Under the pieces are notes generated by a model that saw nothing but the letters and a program-made list of their open reading frames with translations, was not told the origin of the DNA and made no database searches. From positions 62,001-126,000 of the forward strand of contig JAPDRO010000023.1 in the NCBI GenBank assembly GCA_030247885.1: a stretch of DNA of 64,000 nt, in the 5' to 3' direction. Below are positions 47,220-57,029 of this stretch, piece after piece. Position 1 is the first letter of the stretch; every line of letters starts with the position of its first letter. A program made the position numbers and the translations under genes. This DNA comes from Taxawa tesnikishii (nom. ined.). Lineage: Eukaryota; Ascomycota; Dothideomycetes; Dothideales.

Positions 47220-48850
47220 TCAAATCCGAAACCTCACCCGAACGCCATTCACAAACCTTCGTGACTCCCAACGCACCCGTATCCCCCTGCTCACTTCCCC
47301 TTTGATGTTCCATATCCCTCCTATATCTACGCCTACATCAACCCGCCCAACACCACCTTCCCCAACCCCCAACCTCCCCTTGACCTCCTTCCTCGCACCA
47401 TCCTCGAACTCCTTCATCAGTCCCTGAATAAGAATCTTTCTAACAGCCTTATCTGCCTTTGCAAACGCCTCCGCGACAGCCGGCACACACCTTTCCGGGC
47501 TGGGCAACAGCTGCAGGATTCCCGCATACGCATCGACCAGAATATCCGCCAACGTCGCGAAACTCGTACTAAAATCCGGATCAAACGGTAGACTGGGCGT
47601 CTGGAGGTACAGAAAGTCCTGTCCCGCCTCACCTGCCTGCCCAGGCACCGACGGGAAGGCGGAGGTGGAGGCGTTGAGGGAGCCGAGGTCGGCAAGGAGG
47701 GAATCTGTTGCGGCGGACGAGCGCCGCCCTTTTACGCCCCGCATGCCGCGGTTGAACATTGCACCCATTCTGTTTCTTGTGAGACCTGCGCTGGCCCCGG
47801 ATTCGTTGAGTTGTTGATAGGTATCAAATTCGGCTAGCAGGGCGGCGAAAGCACGCAGGTAGTCGAGTGGATTGCCGGAATTGAGGTCCAGAAGGGGAGG
47901 GATGGAGGTGCCGAGGATGAAGTAGTTTGTCGCACGACGACCCAGCTTTGAGGGCTGCATGGAGGGCAGGTGGGAAAGAGATGCGGGTGTATAGGAGAGG
48001 GTGGAGAAGTAGAATATGTGACCCTCGTGGCTGGGTACAGTGGTTAGCTGCGACGGGGGCTGATGGATCGTAAGTGACGTACAGTTTCCGTAGATAGTCC
48101 AAGGTAGCCATGCGCTTTGTGGACGTCTCGTGTATGTGATGATGTATGGCAGCCGGCGTGTACTGTCCCCCACGGAGGGCGCGACAGCAGCGCCGCCCGG
48201 TGCATGTGACATCTGGCCTACGGTGCTAGGTAGGAGTGGGAAGTTGCTATATGTTGAGCCATGAGACGTCAAGGGCGGTCGTTCCGAATCTTGGCGTTTC
48301 AGTCCCGCCAGCATGGAAAAGGGTGTCTTAGGCGGTGGATCACCAGTAATAGGATGTGGGTATGTACGAGTCTTCGGCGACTGGCCGAGTACAGAGTCGT
48401 CGTCAGTGGACTTGGACTTGGCCGGGCTGGTAGAATGGCTAGGCGAGAGTAAAGAGTTGAGGGCTGCGGTGGCACTCGCGCTCACGGAGCGACTGGTGCG
48501 GTGGTTCGAGGGAGAACGCGTGAAGCCAAGGGAGGGTGAGCGGGCTGTATGGCGGGGGTTGTAGGAGCCGCTGCTCTGAGATTTGTGGGAGCGGAGGGAG
48601 ACGGAGCGGCGGACGCTGTTTCCAATATCGTGGACAGAGGCGGGGAGGGATATGACGGAGGAGTCGCGTAGGTGGCCGTTCTTGCGCTCGGGGAGGTGGT
48701 AATGGTTGTGATGGGCGGCGGAGGAGGCTCTTCTTCTTCTTCTTTGACAATGGGCGGTGATGTGGGTGTGGCGGTGCTCTTCTTCCTCGAGAATATGGAG
48801 GCCTTCCTGCCAAAGATGCCGGAGGAAGGCGGCGGTGGAGGATCTGGCAT
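47220..48850 (-). CDS. Conserved-looking hypothetical protein, one apparent frame break
   Basis: The start MPDPPPPPSSGIFGRKASIFSRKKS (ATG 48848-48850) leads into a disordered Ser/Arg-rich half. This reads naturally as SPERKNGHLRDSSVISLPAS and VHDIGNSVRRSVSLRSHKS only after a frame change at the C4 run (plus-strand 48690-48693). The C-terminal half looks globular: LPYIITYTRRPQSAWLPWTIYG, EGHIFYFSTLSYTPASLSHLP, PLLDLNSGNPLDYLRAF and AFAKADKAVRKILIQGLMKEFE. Counting one missing base gives 1632 nt (543 aa). A GTACGT..CTAAC..CCCAG segment of 52 nt after WTIYGN looks like an intron, but using it needs a second one-base change. Proteins like this are probably restricted to filamentous ascomycetes. 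I do not know the function. Confidence 0.6.
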
Positions 48851-49289
48851 TGTTGATGGCGTGGTGGGATGAAGGAATGCGAAAGGGGTGAGGGGAAGGG
48901 TAGCGAGGGAGCTCTGACCCCTATCGGTGGGGAAGGGTGTGTACCGGCGTATGTCGATTGTTCCCCGGTAAGGCGACTCTTCACGTTCCGCAGCCGTTGC
49001 GAGTGCGGTGTAAACAACAGTAGACGCGGACGCTTGTTTCCAGTTGGGCAAGTCTGTCGTTTAGCGATGTTTCGGTCTGGCAGTGTATGCATACCGGACC
49101 TGCGCCGAGAAACAGTTGCAGATTGGGGGATTCGGGATGGAAGCGACCCTATCATATCATCGATTGCAACGAAGAAACGAGCCAGTAATCAGTACTGAAT
49201 CCACGCGATCCGGATCCGGATTCGGACTCGAATTCGGATACGCATTCGGATACCTGCTGTTGCTCATAAAGATGCGCCGGTCTACTGCA

Positions 49290-49320
49290 GGAACAGGAAC
49301 AGGAACAGGAACAGGAACAG
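49290..49320. repeat. Hexanucleotide repeat (GGAACA)5
   Basis: Five perfect copies of GGAACA, immediately before a TG dinucleotide tract. Confidence 0.93.
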
Positions 49321-49324
49321 CGTC

Positions 49325-49326
<2 letters not shown>

Positions 49327-49377
<51 letters not shown>
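49327..49377. repeat. Dinucleotide microsatellite (TG)25
   Basis: About 25 uninterrupted TG units. Such tracts are length-variable and a good strain marker. Confidence 0.97.
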
Positions 49378-49378
<1 letters not shown>

Positions 49379-49698
49379 CGCATGGAATGAATTCTTGACC
49401 GGTTGATCTTCTCTTCTTGCGGCAGACGCTCCGCCGCTCCTTCCCATCCCATCCCGGGCCGTCTTGGCACCTACTCAGACTCCACTGCATCACCCCCACG
49501 TGCTCACTCTACGGGGTTGTTACTGTTAGTGTTACCCCGCTTACACACTTCATGTCAACCCATCTGAGTTCTCAGTTCAGTCTCGGTTCAATTGTTCAAT
49601 TGGATACAAACAATATACCTTCTTCCATTCCCGCCGTCCTGCCATCGTTATCCCACCACCTCCCTAGTGCGACAGCAGTCCCTCCCTCCACTTCCGCC

Positions 49699-51171
49699 AT
49701 GGCATCAGAAGACGACGTTCCCGCTCCCGGCCACTGGCCCGTCGATCCTCAAGAAGACGTCCCCGTCGACTCCTCCCGCATCTGGATCGACGGCTGCTTC
49801 GACTTCAGCCACCACGGCCACGCGGGCGCCATGCTACAAGCCCGAAGACTCGGTTCCTCTCTCCTCGTCGGCGTACATTCAGATGCCGCCATCCTGGCCA
49901 ATAAAGGTCCCACAGTCATGACGCTGGCCGAGCGCTGTGCAGCCGTCGAAGCCTGCCGCTGGTCCACCCGCTCAATCCCACACGCACCCTACGTCACGAG
50001 CTTGCCCTGGATCTCGCATTACGGCTGTCAGTACGTCGTTCACGGCGATGACATCACGAGTGACGCTGACGGCGAGGACTGCTATCGCTTCGTGAAAGCG
50101 GCGGGGAGGTTCAAGGTCGTGAAGCGCACTTCTGGCATCAGTACCACCGACTTGGTGGGGAGGATGCTGTTGTGTACTCGCAGCCACTTCATCCGCAACC
50201 TCGAAGATGTCTTGAGTGGGAAGGAGGGCAATGGCAGTGAGGAGGAGAGGGAAGCGCAGGGCAAGGCTATGGAGGAGAAGATCAGAGAGTATGCTACCGA
50301 TGAGAGTGGGAACAATCCATTGGTTGAGGTGTGGAGCTGGAGGCCTAAGCATCCGGAAAAGGAGAGGCGAAGATCGAGCGTCAGTGTGCAAAAGCCCCCG
50401 TGCATCGCCGGTCAACTGAGAAAGGCTCGATCGAGAAGATGGTGGATGGTGTTGCGCCGAAGCCTGGGCAGAGGGTCATCTATGTCGACGGTGGATTTGA
50501 CCTGTTCTCCTCCGGACACATTGAGTTCCTGCGTCGAGTGGCCGAGATGGAGGAAACGGAGGCAAGGCATCGCGGATGGTATGATGCAGAAGCCGTGAAC
50601 AGACGGAAATCGGACACGGGGTCGGATTACAGTCCGGCATATGTGGTCGCGGGCGTGCACGATGACGACGTGATAAACCACTGGAAAGGCATCAACTACC
50701 CGATCATGAACATCTTCGAACGCGGGCTTTGCGTGCTGCAATGCAAGGTAACATCTGTCCCCACTCCGCAACCGTAAGATTGAATGTTGACTTACTTTCT
50801 TCCAGTACATCTCCGCCGTCATCCTCTCCGCCCCATTCACGCCATCCATGCACTTCCTCGAAAAGCTTCCCTACCAACCAATCGCTGCCGTTTATCATGG
50901 TCCCACATCCTTCATGCCCTCGAAACACGATCCCTACAATGATGTCAAAAGCCTGGGCATCTACCGCGAGATCCCCACGCATGATTTCGCTCACGTCAAT
51001 GCTGCCGAAATCGTCGAGAGGATATTGAAGAGTAAAGCTCTGTACGAAGAACGACAGAAGAAGAAGGGCGAGAAGGCTGTTGGGGAGGAAGATGTACGGA
51101 GACGGGAGGAGTTGGAGAAGAGAGCACTGGAGAGGAGGTGGAGCGAGGTCGAAAGGAGTTTTGGAGCTTAG
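49699..51171 (+). CDS. ECT1: Ethanolamine-phosphate cytidylyltransferase, one apparent frame break
   Basis: Makes CDP-ethanolamine for phosphatidylethanolamine synthesis by the Kennedy pathway. Two cytidylyltransferase domains are present. The first has IWIDGCFDFSHHGHAGAMLQARRLG (HxGH-type motif) and FKVVKRTSGISTTDLVGRML (RTxGISTT). The second has RVIYVDGGFDLFSSGHIEFLRR, VVAGVHDDDVIN and YISAVILSAPFTPS. This double-domain plan is that of Ect1/PCYT2. Intron 50748-50805 is well supported. The ATG is MASEDDVPAPGHWPV. Between the domains the frame must change at the C5 run 50395-50399 (VQKPP to VHRRSTEKGS). One added base makes 1416 nt (471 aa). Confidence 0.9.
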
Positions 51172-51356
51172 TAGGCTTTGATGGCGAGCGTTTCAGTGAT
51201 ACCCAAAACACATCTTAACAACGGTTCTATCGGGAACATGAGATGTCACGTAGTATGAGATGCACTTTTCTTGTGAATATACCGATGCAGCATGCAAGTA
51301 TGCGATGGCAGAACCAAAAAGTCCCATTTCTTCCGAGCTCGTCTCGTGTGTATCGT

Positions 51357-52200
51357 CTAAGTAAGCTTTTGCTTGATGAAAAAGGACCGCAGATGCGACA
51401 GCTGCCATGCGCAGGTGACGCCCAAAACAGCAAGCTGGATGAGCGTCCACCTAACAACCCTAGCATTGGTGCTCTCGGACTGGTCTCTGAACTCTGCCTC
51501 ACGTTCCTGGAACTCCCCATCAGCATTCTCTCTCCAACGCCTCACACGAACCCCTGTTTGCCCTGATATCCCTTGATCGACGACAGGAGCAGGGTTGGAA
51601 CTCACCCTCTGGAACACCTGCTCACGCCTGATATCCTGCAGCCTAGCATTCAGATCCCTGACCTTCGCAACCAGATCCTCAACTTTAGCCTTGTCGCTCG
51701 ACTCGATCTGACTCGTCTCCCCGATCGCCAAATCAAGCTCGAACTTGATGTTTCCTGCCGGCTGACCGCCGCTCAACCAGCCCTGGGCCGATGGTACGTT
51801 GGTGGGCGTGAAGCAGATGCGGTGCTCGCCGCTGTCGGCGGCGCTGAAGGTGAAACGACCCTTTGAGGAGCCGCGCTGGGACACAACACGGTGGTCATTG
51901 TCGAAGACTTCGTCGACGCTGATGTAGATGCCCATGTCGTTGTTGGCTTGGTAGTTGCGGCTGCCTTCGTTCCAGAGGAGGGAATTATAGTGGCCTGGAG
52001 CGAGCGTTAGTCAACGCAATCCATGGGAATTTGAGACGTCGCTGGAAGAGTGAAGGGTTGGACGCACCAACGACCAAGGTGTCTTTAGGGAGCTCCTCGA
52101 AGAAGCATTTCTGCGTGGGGCCGTCAATGTAGAAGTACAGTGCCTGAGCGGGGAGGAGGAAAGATGCCAGAGACAGCACGCTGAGGATTGCTGCCTTCAT
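51357..52200 (-). CDS. p24 family (emp24/GP25L/TMED) ER-Golgi cargo receptor
   Basis: COPII/COPI cargo receptor of the early secretory pathway, closest in feel to the Erp1/Erp5-Erp6 branch. Exons complement(join(51357..51506, 51606..51994, 52068..52200)) give 223 aa. A signal peptide (MKAAILSVLSLASFLLPAQA) precedes LYFYIDGPTQKCFFEELP. The GOLD domain has a second Cys at HRICFTP. A coiled coil (KVEDLVAKVRDLNARLQDIRREQVFQR) leads to EREAEFRDQSESTNARVVRW, then a membrane segment and a short tail ending FFIKQKLT with an FF and Lys motif. Intron 51507-51605 is 99 nt, in frame and without stops. Removing it is needed for the family spacing QVFQREREAEF, so reading straight through would add 33 unrelated residues. 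Confidence 0.9.
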
Positions 52201-52493
52201 TGCTACGGTGTTGGTTTGATCAGTCTCCCGAAATGAGGATTGGTGGCAGGTGAACAAAGCTATTTGCAGGTGTATAGGAGTATCGAGTATGGACCCTGCA
52301 CAATGTTCGAAGCAGCCGAGAGTGAACGTGTCGCGACCTCCCATTTTGCGGAGAACAAACGCTACGGTTGTCCACAGCAGCCAGGAGCGTAGACCGTCGC
52401 TTGCATACATGCGCGACATTGTTCCGAGTTTCCTCTACAGCACACTATCTACGCAACAAACTTTCCGCTTGTTATCGCGCAAACATCGTCAAC

Positions 52494-54236
52494 ATGTCAG
52501 CACAGGATATGCGCGACGTGCTGGGCCTGTCCGGCGAGGCCCGGCCACCACCGCTCAAGAAGCAGAAGACGGTAGAGAAACGGCCATGTGCGCGATATGC
52601 CCACCCACCGAGGCACTCCGTCCTCTGCTACGGACTCTGTATGCTCATGGATTGTAGTAGAGAAGGGCTTCGCGCGTGAAGTCGCAGCTCTAATGGGCGA
52701 GCGCGCCCCCGACCGCCATCATGCAGGTTCAGCCAAAGTACAAACAGCGACCGAAGAGGCAGACCAGAGCCAAGCATTGGTATGCAAAAAGAGCCATGTA
52801 GTGGACGAGGCAGTACTGAGGACATTGCAGGGAGGTAGTGCCGTTCACCAACGCAGCGCGCGACGATGGGCTTGTTCTTCGACACTGGAAACCTAAGGAA
52901 ACTAAGGAACCCGTACAACAACCTGCGCCGGAGACAAACGTAGATGGAGAAGCTACGCAGACCGAAGAGAAAAGGCCCACACAAGAAGAAGAAGAAGAGG
53001 AGGAGGTATATCAGTATGCAAAATACAACATCGAGGTGGAAGTACCCACGTATACCGAGGAGCTGTACAACGCGCAGTTGCAAGATCCGGATTGGACCAA
53101 GGAAGAGACGGACTATCTTATCAGTTTGGTCAAGGACTACGGCAGGAAATGGGCTGTTGTCACGGATCGATATGATTTTGCGCCAACCTCTTTGTCGGGT
53201 GGACAGACGCAACCCAGATCCCGATCCATGGAGGATCTCAAAGCGCGCTTCTACACCGTAAGCGCCAAATGTCTCGCTCAGGACGTGCCCATCTCTTCCA
53301 TGACCGGACCGCAGTACACCCTATACTCTATCCTCACATCCTTCAACCCCGTTCAGGAGACGTCCCGCAAGCAGCTAGCCGAAGGCCATCTCAAACGCAC
53401 TCCAGACGAAGTCGCTGAAGAGGCCACACTGCTTTCCGAACTCCAACGCATCATGATCAACCAGGCCTCCCTGGAAGCCGAGCGACGCGAAATCCGCGAG
53501 CGCCTCGATTATCCCACCGCCACCCCCAACGCCACAGGAACGGCGTACAACACGTCTGCCGCGCTGCAGCAGCTCTTCACACAACTCCTGGCTCAGGACC
53601 GCCTCAAGAAAGACAGGAGACTCCGCGCCGGCGAACTCCAGGGCCAAACCCCGCCAGCGCCCAACAACCCAGCGGACGCCAAGACTCCATTTCCAGCGCC
53701 GCTGCAGCGCACAAGAAGGGTCCACGTGACTCCCTCGCCTCCGTCGCCGGCCCCTCTAGCGGAGCCACCCGTACCGACGCCCAGCTCACTCCTGCAGCCG
53801 CGCACCGCTTTTTCGTCACCACACACGACCGTCTGAACTCTGGTGTCTCGTTTGCGAGCGACAAGCTGCACAAACCGCGGATCGCCAAATCCACAATCCA
53901 GACCGACCGCATCGCTGCCGTGTTACAGTTCCTCAAGATTCCAGAGCACATTCCGCTACCGACACAGCGCGTGGTCGAGGAGTTTGATAAGCTCATGCAG
54001 GGCGTGGGGACGCTGTTGGAGATGCGGAAGGTGGCGGAGAAGGAGGAGGGGAGATTAGGGTCAGAGAGGCGGAGAGGGGGATTAAGGCGGAGCAGGAAGA
54101 GAAGAAGGACGAGGGTGCGGTCAAGGTTGAGGGGCCCGCGGCAGGGGAAGGGGAAAGGAACAGAAAGAGGAGTGCGAGTGTGATGAGTGAGGGCGGGCCG
54201 CAGAGCAAGAGGCCGAAGAGCAGTCATGAAGGCTAG
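52494..54236 (+). CDS. SWC4: SWR1/NuA4 subunit Swc4 (DMAP1-like), three apparent frame breaks
   Basis: Shared subunit of the SWR1 and NuA4 chromatin complexes with a SANT/Myb-like domain. Exons are about 52494..52587, 52658..52779 and 52831..54236. Start MSAQDMRDVLGLSG, then PPPLKKQK and GFAREVAALMG. The block WEVVPFTNAARDDGLVLRHWK, made by splicing at 52780-52830, is the family signature. DWTKEETDYLISLVKDYGRKWAVVTDRYD is the SANT domain, and RSMEDLKARFYTVSAKC follows. The C-terminus includes HDRLNSGVSFASDKL and LKIPEHIPLPTQRVVEEFDKL. Frame changes are needed at the C5 run 52706-52710 (one base too many), the C4 run 53649-53652 and the G4 run 54048-54051 (one base short each). The exon sum is 1622 nt; the net +1 gives 1623 nt (540 aa). 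The first intron is less certain. Confidence 0.85.
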
Positions 54237-55250
54237 CATGGACGTATCTGGTTTGACGGGTTAGCGAGGCGTTTCAGGCGGGATGGATTGTTTTAGGAGA
54301 ATTTATGACCGGTTGGGAAGATGGATGACTGCACCTGCAAGGCTGCTCCAGGGACTCGACATGAACCTCACATCGTGATATGCTCAGAAGCTCGAGAATG
54401 GACAGACGGACAATGACAACGGCTCTCGTTCTCCCGGATCGCGACGAACTACATTCGTGGGTTTAGGCTGCGTATCTCGTTCGTTTCGCACTTAACTTCT
54501 CACTTCCCCTCTCACACTCGAGTTTCAGCACTTCAGTCGCCCAACTACATCGACCTCCATATGCGAAAGCAGCTGCTATGTTCCCTGTGGAAAGACGGTC
54601 AGGTGGCCGCATACTCCACATGTTCAATCTGCCAACCCGAGCCCTCCGCCCGTTCCACCCCCACACCCCGACCCCAGCCCTCGAGATGGTCTTGGAGCAT
54701 ACGGCGCCGCTACCCAACCTCGAGAAGAGCTCCATGTTCCGCTACTCTTAAACGTTTTGATATTGTATGCTGTCGTACAGGTCGATGTGACAATGGTTTT
54801 CTGGCCAACTTACGCTGCCCCTTTGCTTCCGTGACGAACTAGCCTGGAAACAGCTAGCGTGCGTTTTGCCCTTCCTCGACCAACAGACCTTTCTCAACGC
54901 ACTCTTCGAACGTGCCGTGGCGTGCAGCGTGTCAGAAGCGCACAGCACGGGAAGCGTCTGCATTGCCATTCTCTCGTATCGAACAATTTCTCCGCATGCC
55001 GGGACATGCTAAGTAGGATTATAGATTGGCATCAATGAGCCAATGACACTCCAGATCCGTAGCGCGTGGCAGGCTGGCAGCAAAAGTAGGCTGTTCCTGC
55101 ACATCGCTCATTGCATCTTAGGGATCAGGAACACATACAAAAAGCATTGGTATGGCTCCTCGTTCTCTTCTGGCGGCTTTGACATTGTACCGGCTGCTCC
55201 TTTTGCTGTTGTTGCTCCTGTACACTGTCCAACAGGGCATATCAATCATC
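54237..55250. other. Intergenic, SWC4 3' flank and acid phosphatase promoter
   Basis: About 1 kb. It contains one small coding-like frame, 54620-54751, listed separately. Otherwise nothing was recognised. Confidence 0.4.
54620..54751 (+). CDS. Possible small ORF, 43 aa
   Basis: ATG-started frame MFNLPTRALRPFHPHTPTPA..SSMFRYS with a basic, Pro-rich start and a leader that resembles other gene leaders (CT-rich, then CAACTACATCGACC). It could be the first exon of a small, perhaps mitochondrial, protein, with VTMVFWPTYAAPLLP further downstream in a second exon. No match to a known family came to mind, and it may be chance. Confidence 0.22.
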   Translation: MFNLPTRALRPFHPHTPTPALEMVLEHTAPLPNLEKSSMFRYS

Positions 55251-56741
55251 ATGCGCTTCACCAAGCCCGTACCGCTTCTCCTTCCCCTTTCATCCATTCC
55301 AAGTCTTGTGTCGTCCCAAAGCACCAACGGCTCTGTTGACCTTTCGTGGCACGCACCGCTTTCTTCCAACATCAACAGCCTCAGCAGCGCTGTCAACGGC
55401 ACCGGCACCTATGGCTTCATCTTCAATTCCTCCACCCTTCCCTCAGGAGTGCCGTACGGGACCTATGACTGGTGCAATATGCCACACGTCCGCGCCAGCG
55501 AGTATCCCCAGGCCAACAGCTCTTACACGCTCGAGTACGTCGAAGTGATCCACCGGCACCACAAGCGCACACCCTACGCCGCCAACACGTTCCCCGTGGA
55601 GTCGTACCCGTGGTACTGTTCCGACGAAGGGCTCTTTTACTACGGACAACCATTGCCCAGCACTCGCGGCAGCAACACCTCTGCGAGCACTTATTGGTCC
55701 GTTTACACGTCCTCGTCCAATCCCTTGGCGCCGCAAGGCTTCAACGGGACATGCCAGTTCCCGCAAATCACGGTCGGCGGCCTCGAAGACAGTCTCCAAC
55801 ACGGACGCGACCTGTTCGGGGTGTATCACGACCTCCTGCACTTCCTGCCGAGTAGTTACCGCAGCTCACAGGTCTCTTTCCGCGTCACGAACAACGTCAT
55901 TACGTCTCAAGTTGCCGGCATGCTGATCGCGGGCATGTACCCTGCCACGGCATCTCACGACGTGCCACTTCTGATCCAACCCGATTCCATCGATTCTCTC
56001 GAGCCGGCGTACACCTGCAGCGCCGCCTCGAGTCTGTACAGCAGCTACGGCTCGGGATCCACCGCGCCGGGCTGGCGAGCGCACCTCGACGCCGCGCGCT
56101 CCCTCTACGCCACGCTCGACTCCATCTCGGGCGTCTCGCCATCCGCGTCCGGCTGGCACGTCTCCTTCGACCACTACTTTGACAATCTCTCTGCGCGTCT
56201 TTGCCACGCGAAGCCACTGCCGTGCAATACTTCCAACCCCTCCTTGTGCGTTAGCCAAGCCGAGGCGGACGAGGTCTTCCGGCTCGGCGAGTACGAGTAC
56301 AGCTACATCTATCGCGATGCCGGGGCGCAGACGCTACAGGCCGCTGTTGGTAGCTACGGCATCTGGGTCGCCGAGCTGGCGAACAATCTCCGCCACGTCG
56401 TGAGTCCCAGCGCGGCGTCCTCGACAAGCGCGAATGATGCCATCAAGTACAGACACAACATCGCTCACGATGGGAGTGTTTCGAGGTTGCTGTCCATCTT
56501 ACAGATCGAGAAGATGGTCTGGCCGGGTATGGGCAGTGAGGTCGTGTTTGAGTTGTTCAAGGACAAAAAGAGCGGCAAGTACTCTGTCCGTGTGCTCTGG
56601 GGCGGTCAGATCCTGAAGAGCAGCAACCCGAGTCTGGGCATCATGGACATGGTGCCTGTCGAGACCGTATTGGCGTACTTCGACGGCTTGGTCGGTGTCA
56701 GTGCGAGCAAGATCCCTGGTCTGTGCAGCGCCGGGAGTTAG
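55251..56741 (+). CDS. Secreted histidine acid phosphatase family protein
   Basis: Member of the branch-2 histidine phosphatases, an extracellular or vacuolar phosphomonoesterase. Single exon. From ATG 55251 it has 496 aa with a signal-like start (MRFTKPVPLLLPLSSIPSLVSS). An in-frame ATG at 55152 would add 33 residues with a Leu-rich stretch, so the true start is open. The catalytic motif is IHRHHKRTPYAANTF (Arg at about residue 102), where the family usually has RHGxRxP: His replaces Gly, while both arginines and the nucleophile His remain. The proton-donor motif is NIAHDGSVSRLL (HD at about 406-407). CQFPQITVGGLEDSLQHGRDL matches the substrate-side helix. Several Asn-X-Ser/Thr sites and Cys pairs fit secretion. 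Substrate (phytate or other) is not evident. Confidence 0.87.
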   Translation: MRFTKPVPLLLPLSSIPSLVSSQSTNGSVDLSWHAPLSSNINSLSSAVNGTGTYGFIFNSSTLPSGVPYGTYDWCNMPHVRASEYPQANSSYTLEYVEVIHRHHKRTPYAANTFPVESYPWYCSDEGLFYYGQPLPSTRGSNTSASTYWSVYTSSSNPLAPQGFNGTCQFPQITVGGLEDSLQHGRDLFGVYHDLLHFLPSSYRSSQVSFRVTNNVITSQVAGMLIAGMYPATASHDVPLLIQPDSIDSLEPAYTCSAASSLYSSYGSGSTAPGWRAHLDAARSLYATLDSISGVSPSASGWHVSFDHYFDNLSARLCHAKPLPCNTSNPSLCVSQAEADEVFRLGEYEYSYIYRDAGAQTLQAAVGSYGIWVAELANNLRHVVSPSAASSTSANDAIKYRHNIAHDGSVSRLLSILQIEKMVWPGMGSEVVFELFKDKKSGKYSVRVLWGGQILKSSNPSLGIMDMVPVETVLAYFDGLVGVSASKIPGLCSAGS

Positions 56742-57029
56742 AGGATTGGGAATACACAGATAGAAGGAGGCTAGGAGATGAACGAAAGTTTATGAATCGT
56801 TCAATTGCTTGTCATGATACACAAGGAATCGAGCATGCCACGCCCGAATTCGCTCGGTCCCTGCAAGAGAAGAAGTCGGCACATTCGCTAAGTTACATGT
56901 TCGATTTTCGTCTTTAATTCAAACGCCAGCCAGCCAGCCAGAAAAGAACGCCGTAGCCAGGCCGTCAGGCATTCGTGCCGGCAGCAATTGTTTCACGTCG
57001 CCCAGCGAGCTGTGATGTCATTATCATCC

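Larger units (their letters stand above)
48851..49698. other. Divergent region with microsatellites, unknown gene / ECT1
   Basis: About 850 nt. It holds a degenerate CGGATTC-type run (about 49207-49252), a GGAACA run and a TG run, listed separately, then a pyrimidine-rich ECT1 leader. The His-Thr or Val-Cys repeat frames here come from the TG tract. Confidence 0.6.

Noticed and set aside
49152-49499. Minus-strand frames rich in His-Thr repeats
   Set aside because: They are produced by the TG25 tract and the adjoining hexamer repeat and have no other coding feature.
52798-52830. A 33-nt intron in SWC4 starting GTAGTG
   Set aside because: Too short for splicing; the GTATGC donor at 52780 gives a 51-nt intron and the conserved WEVVPF junction.
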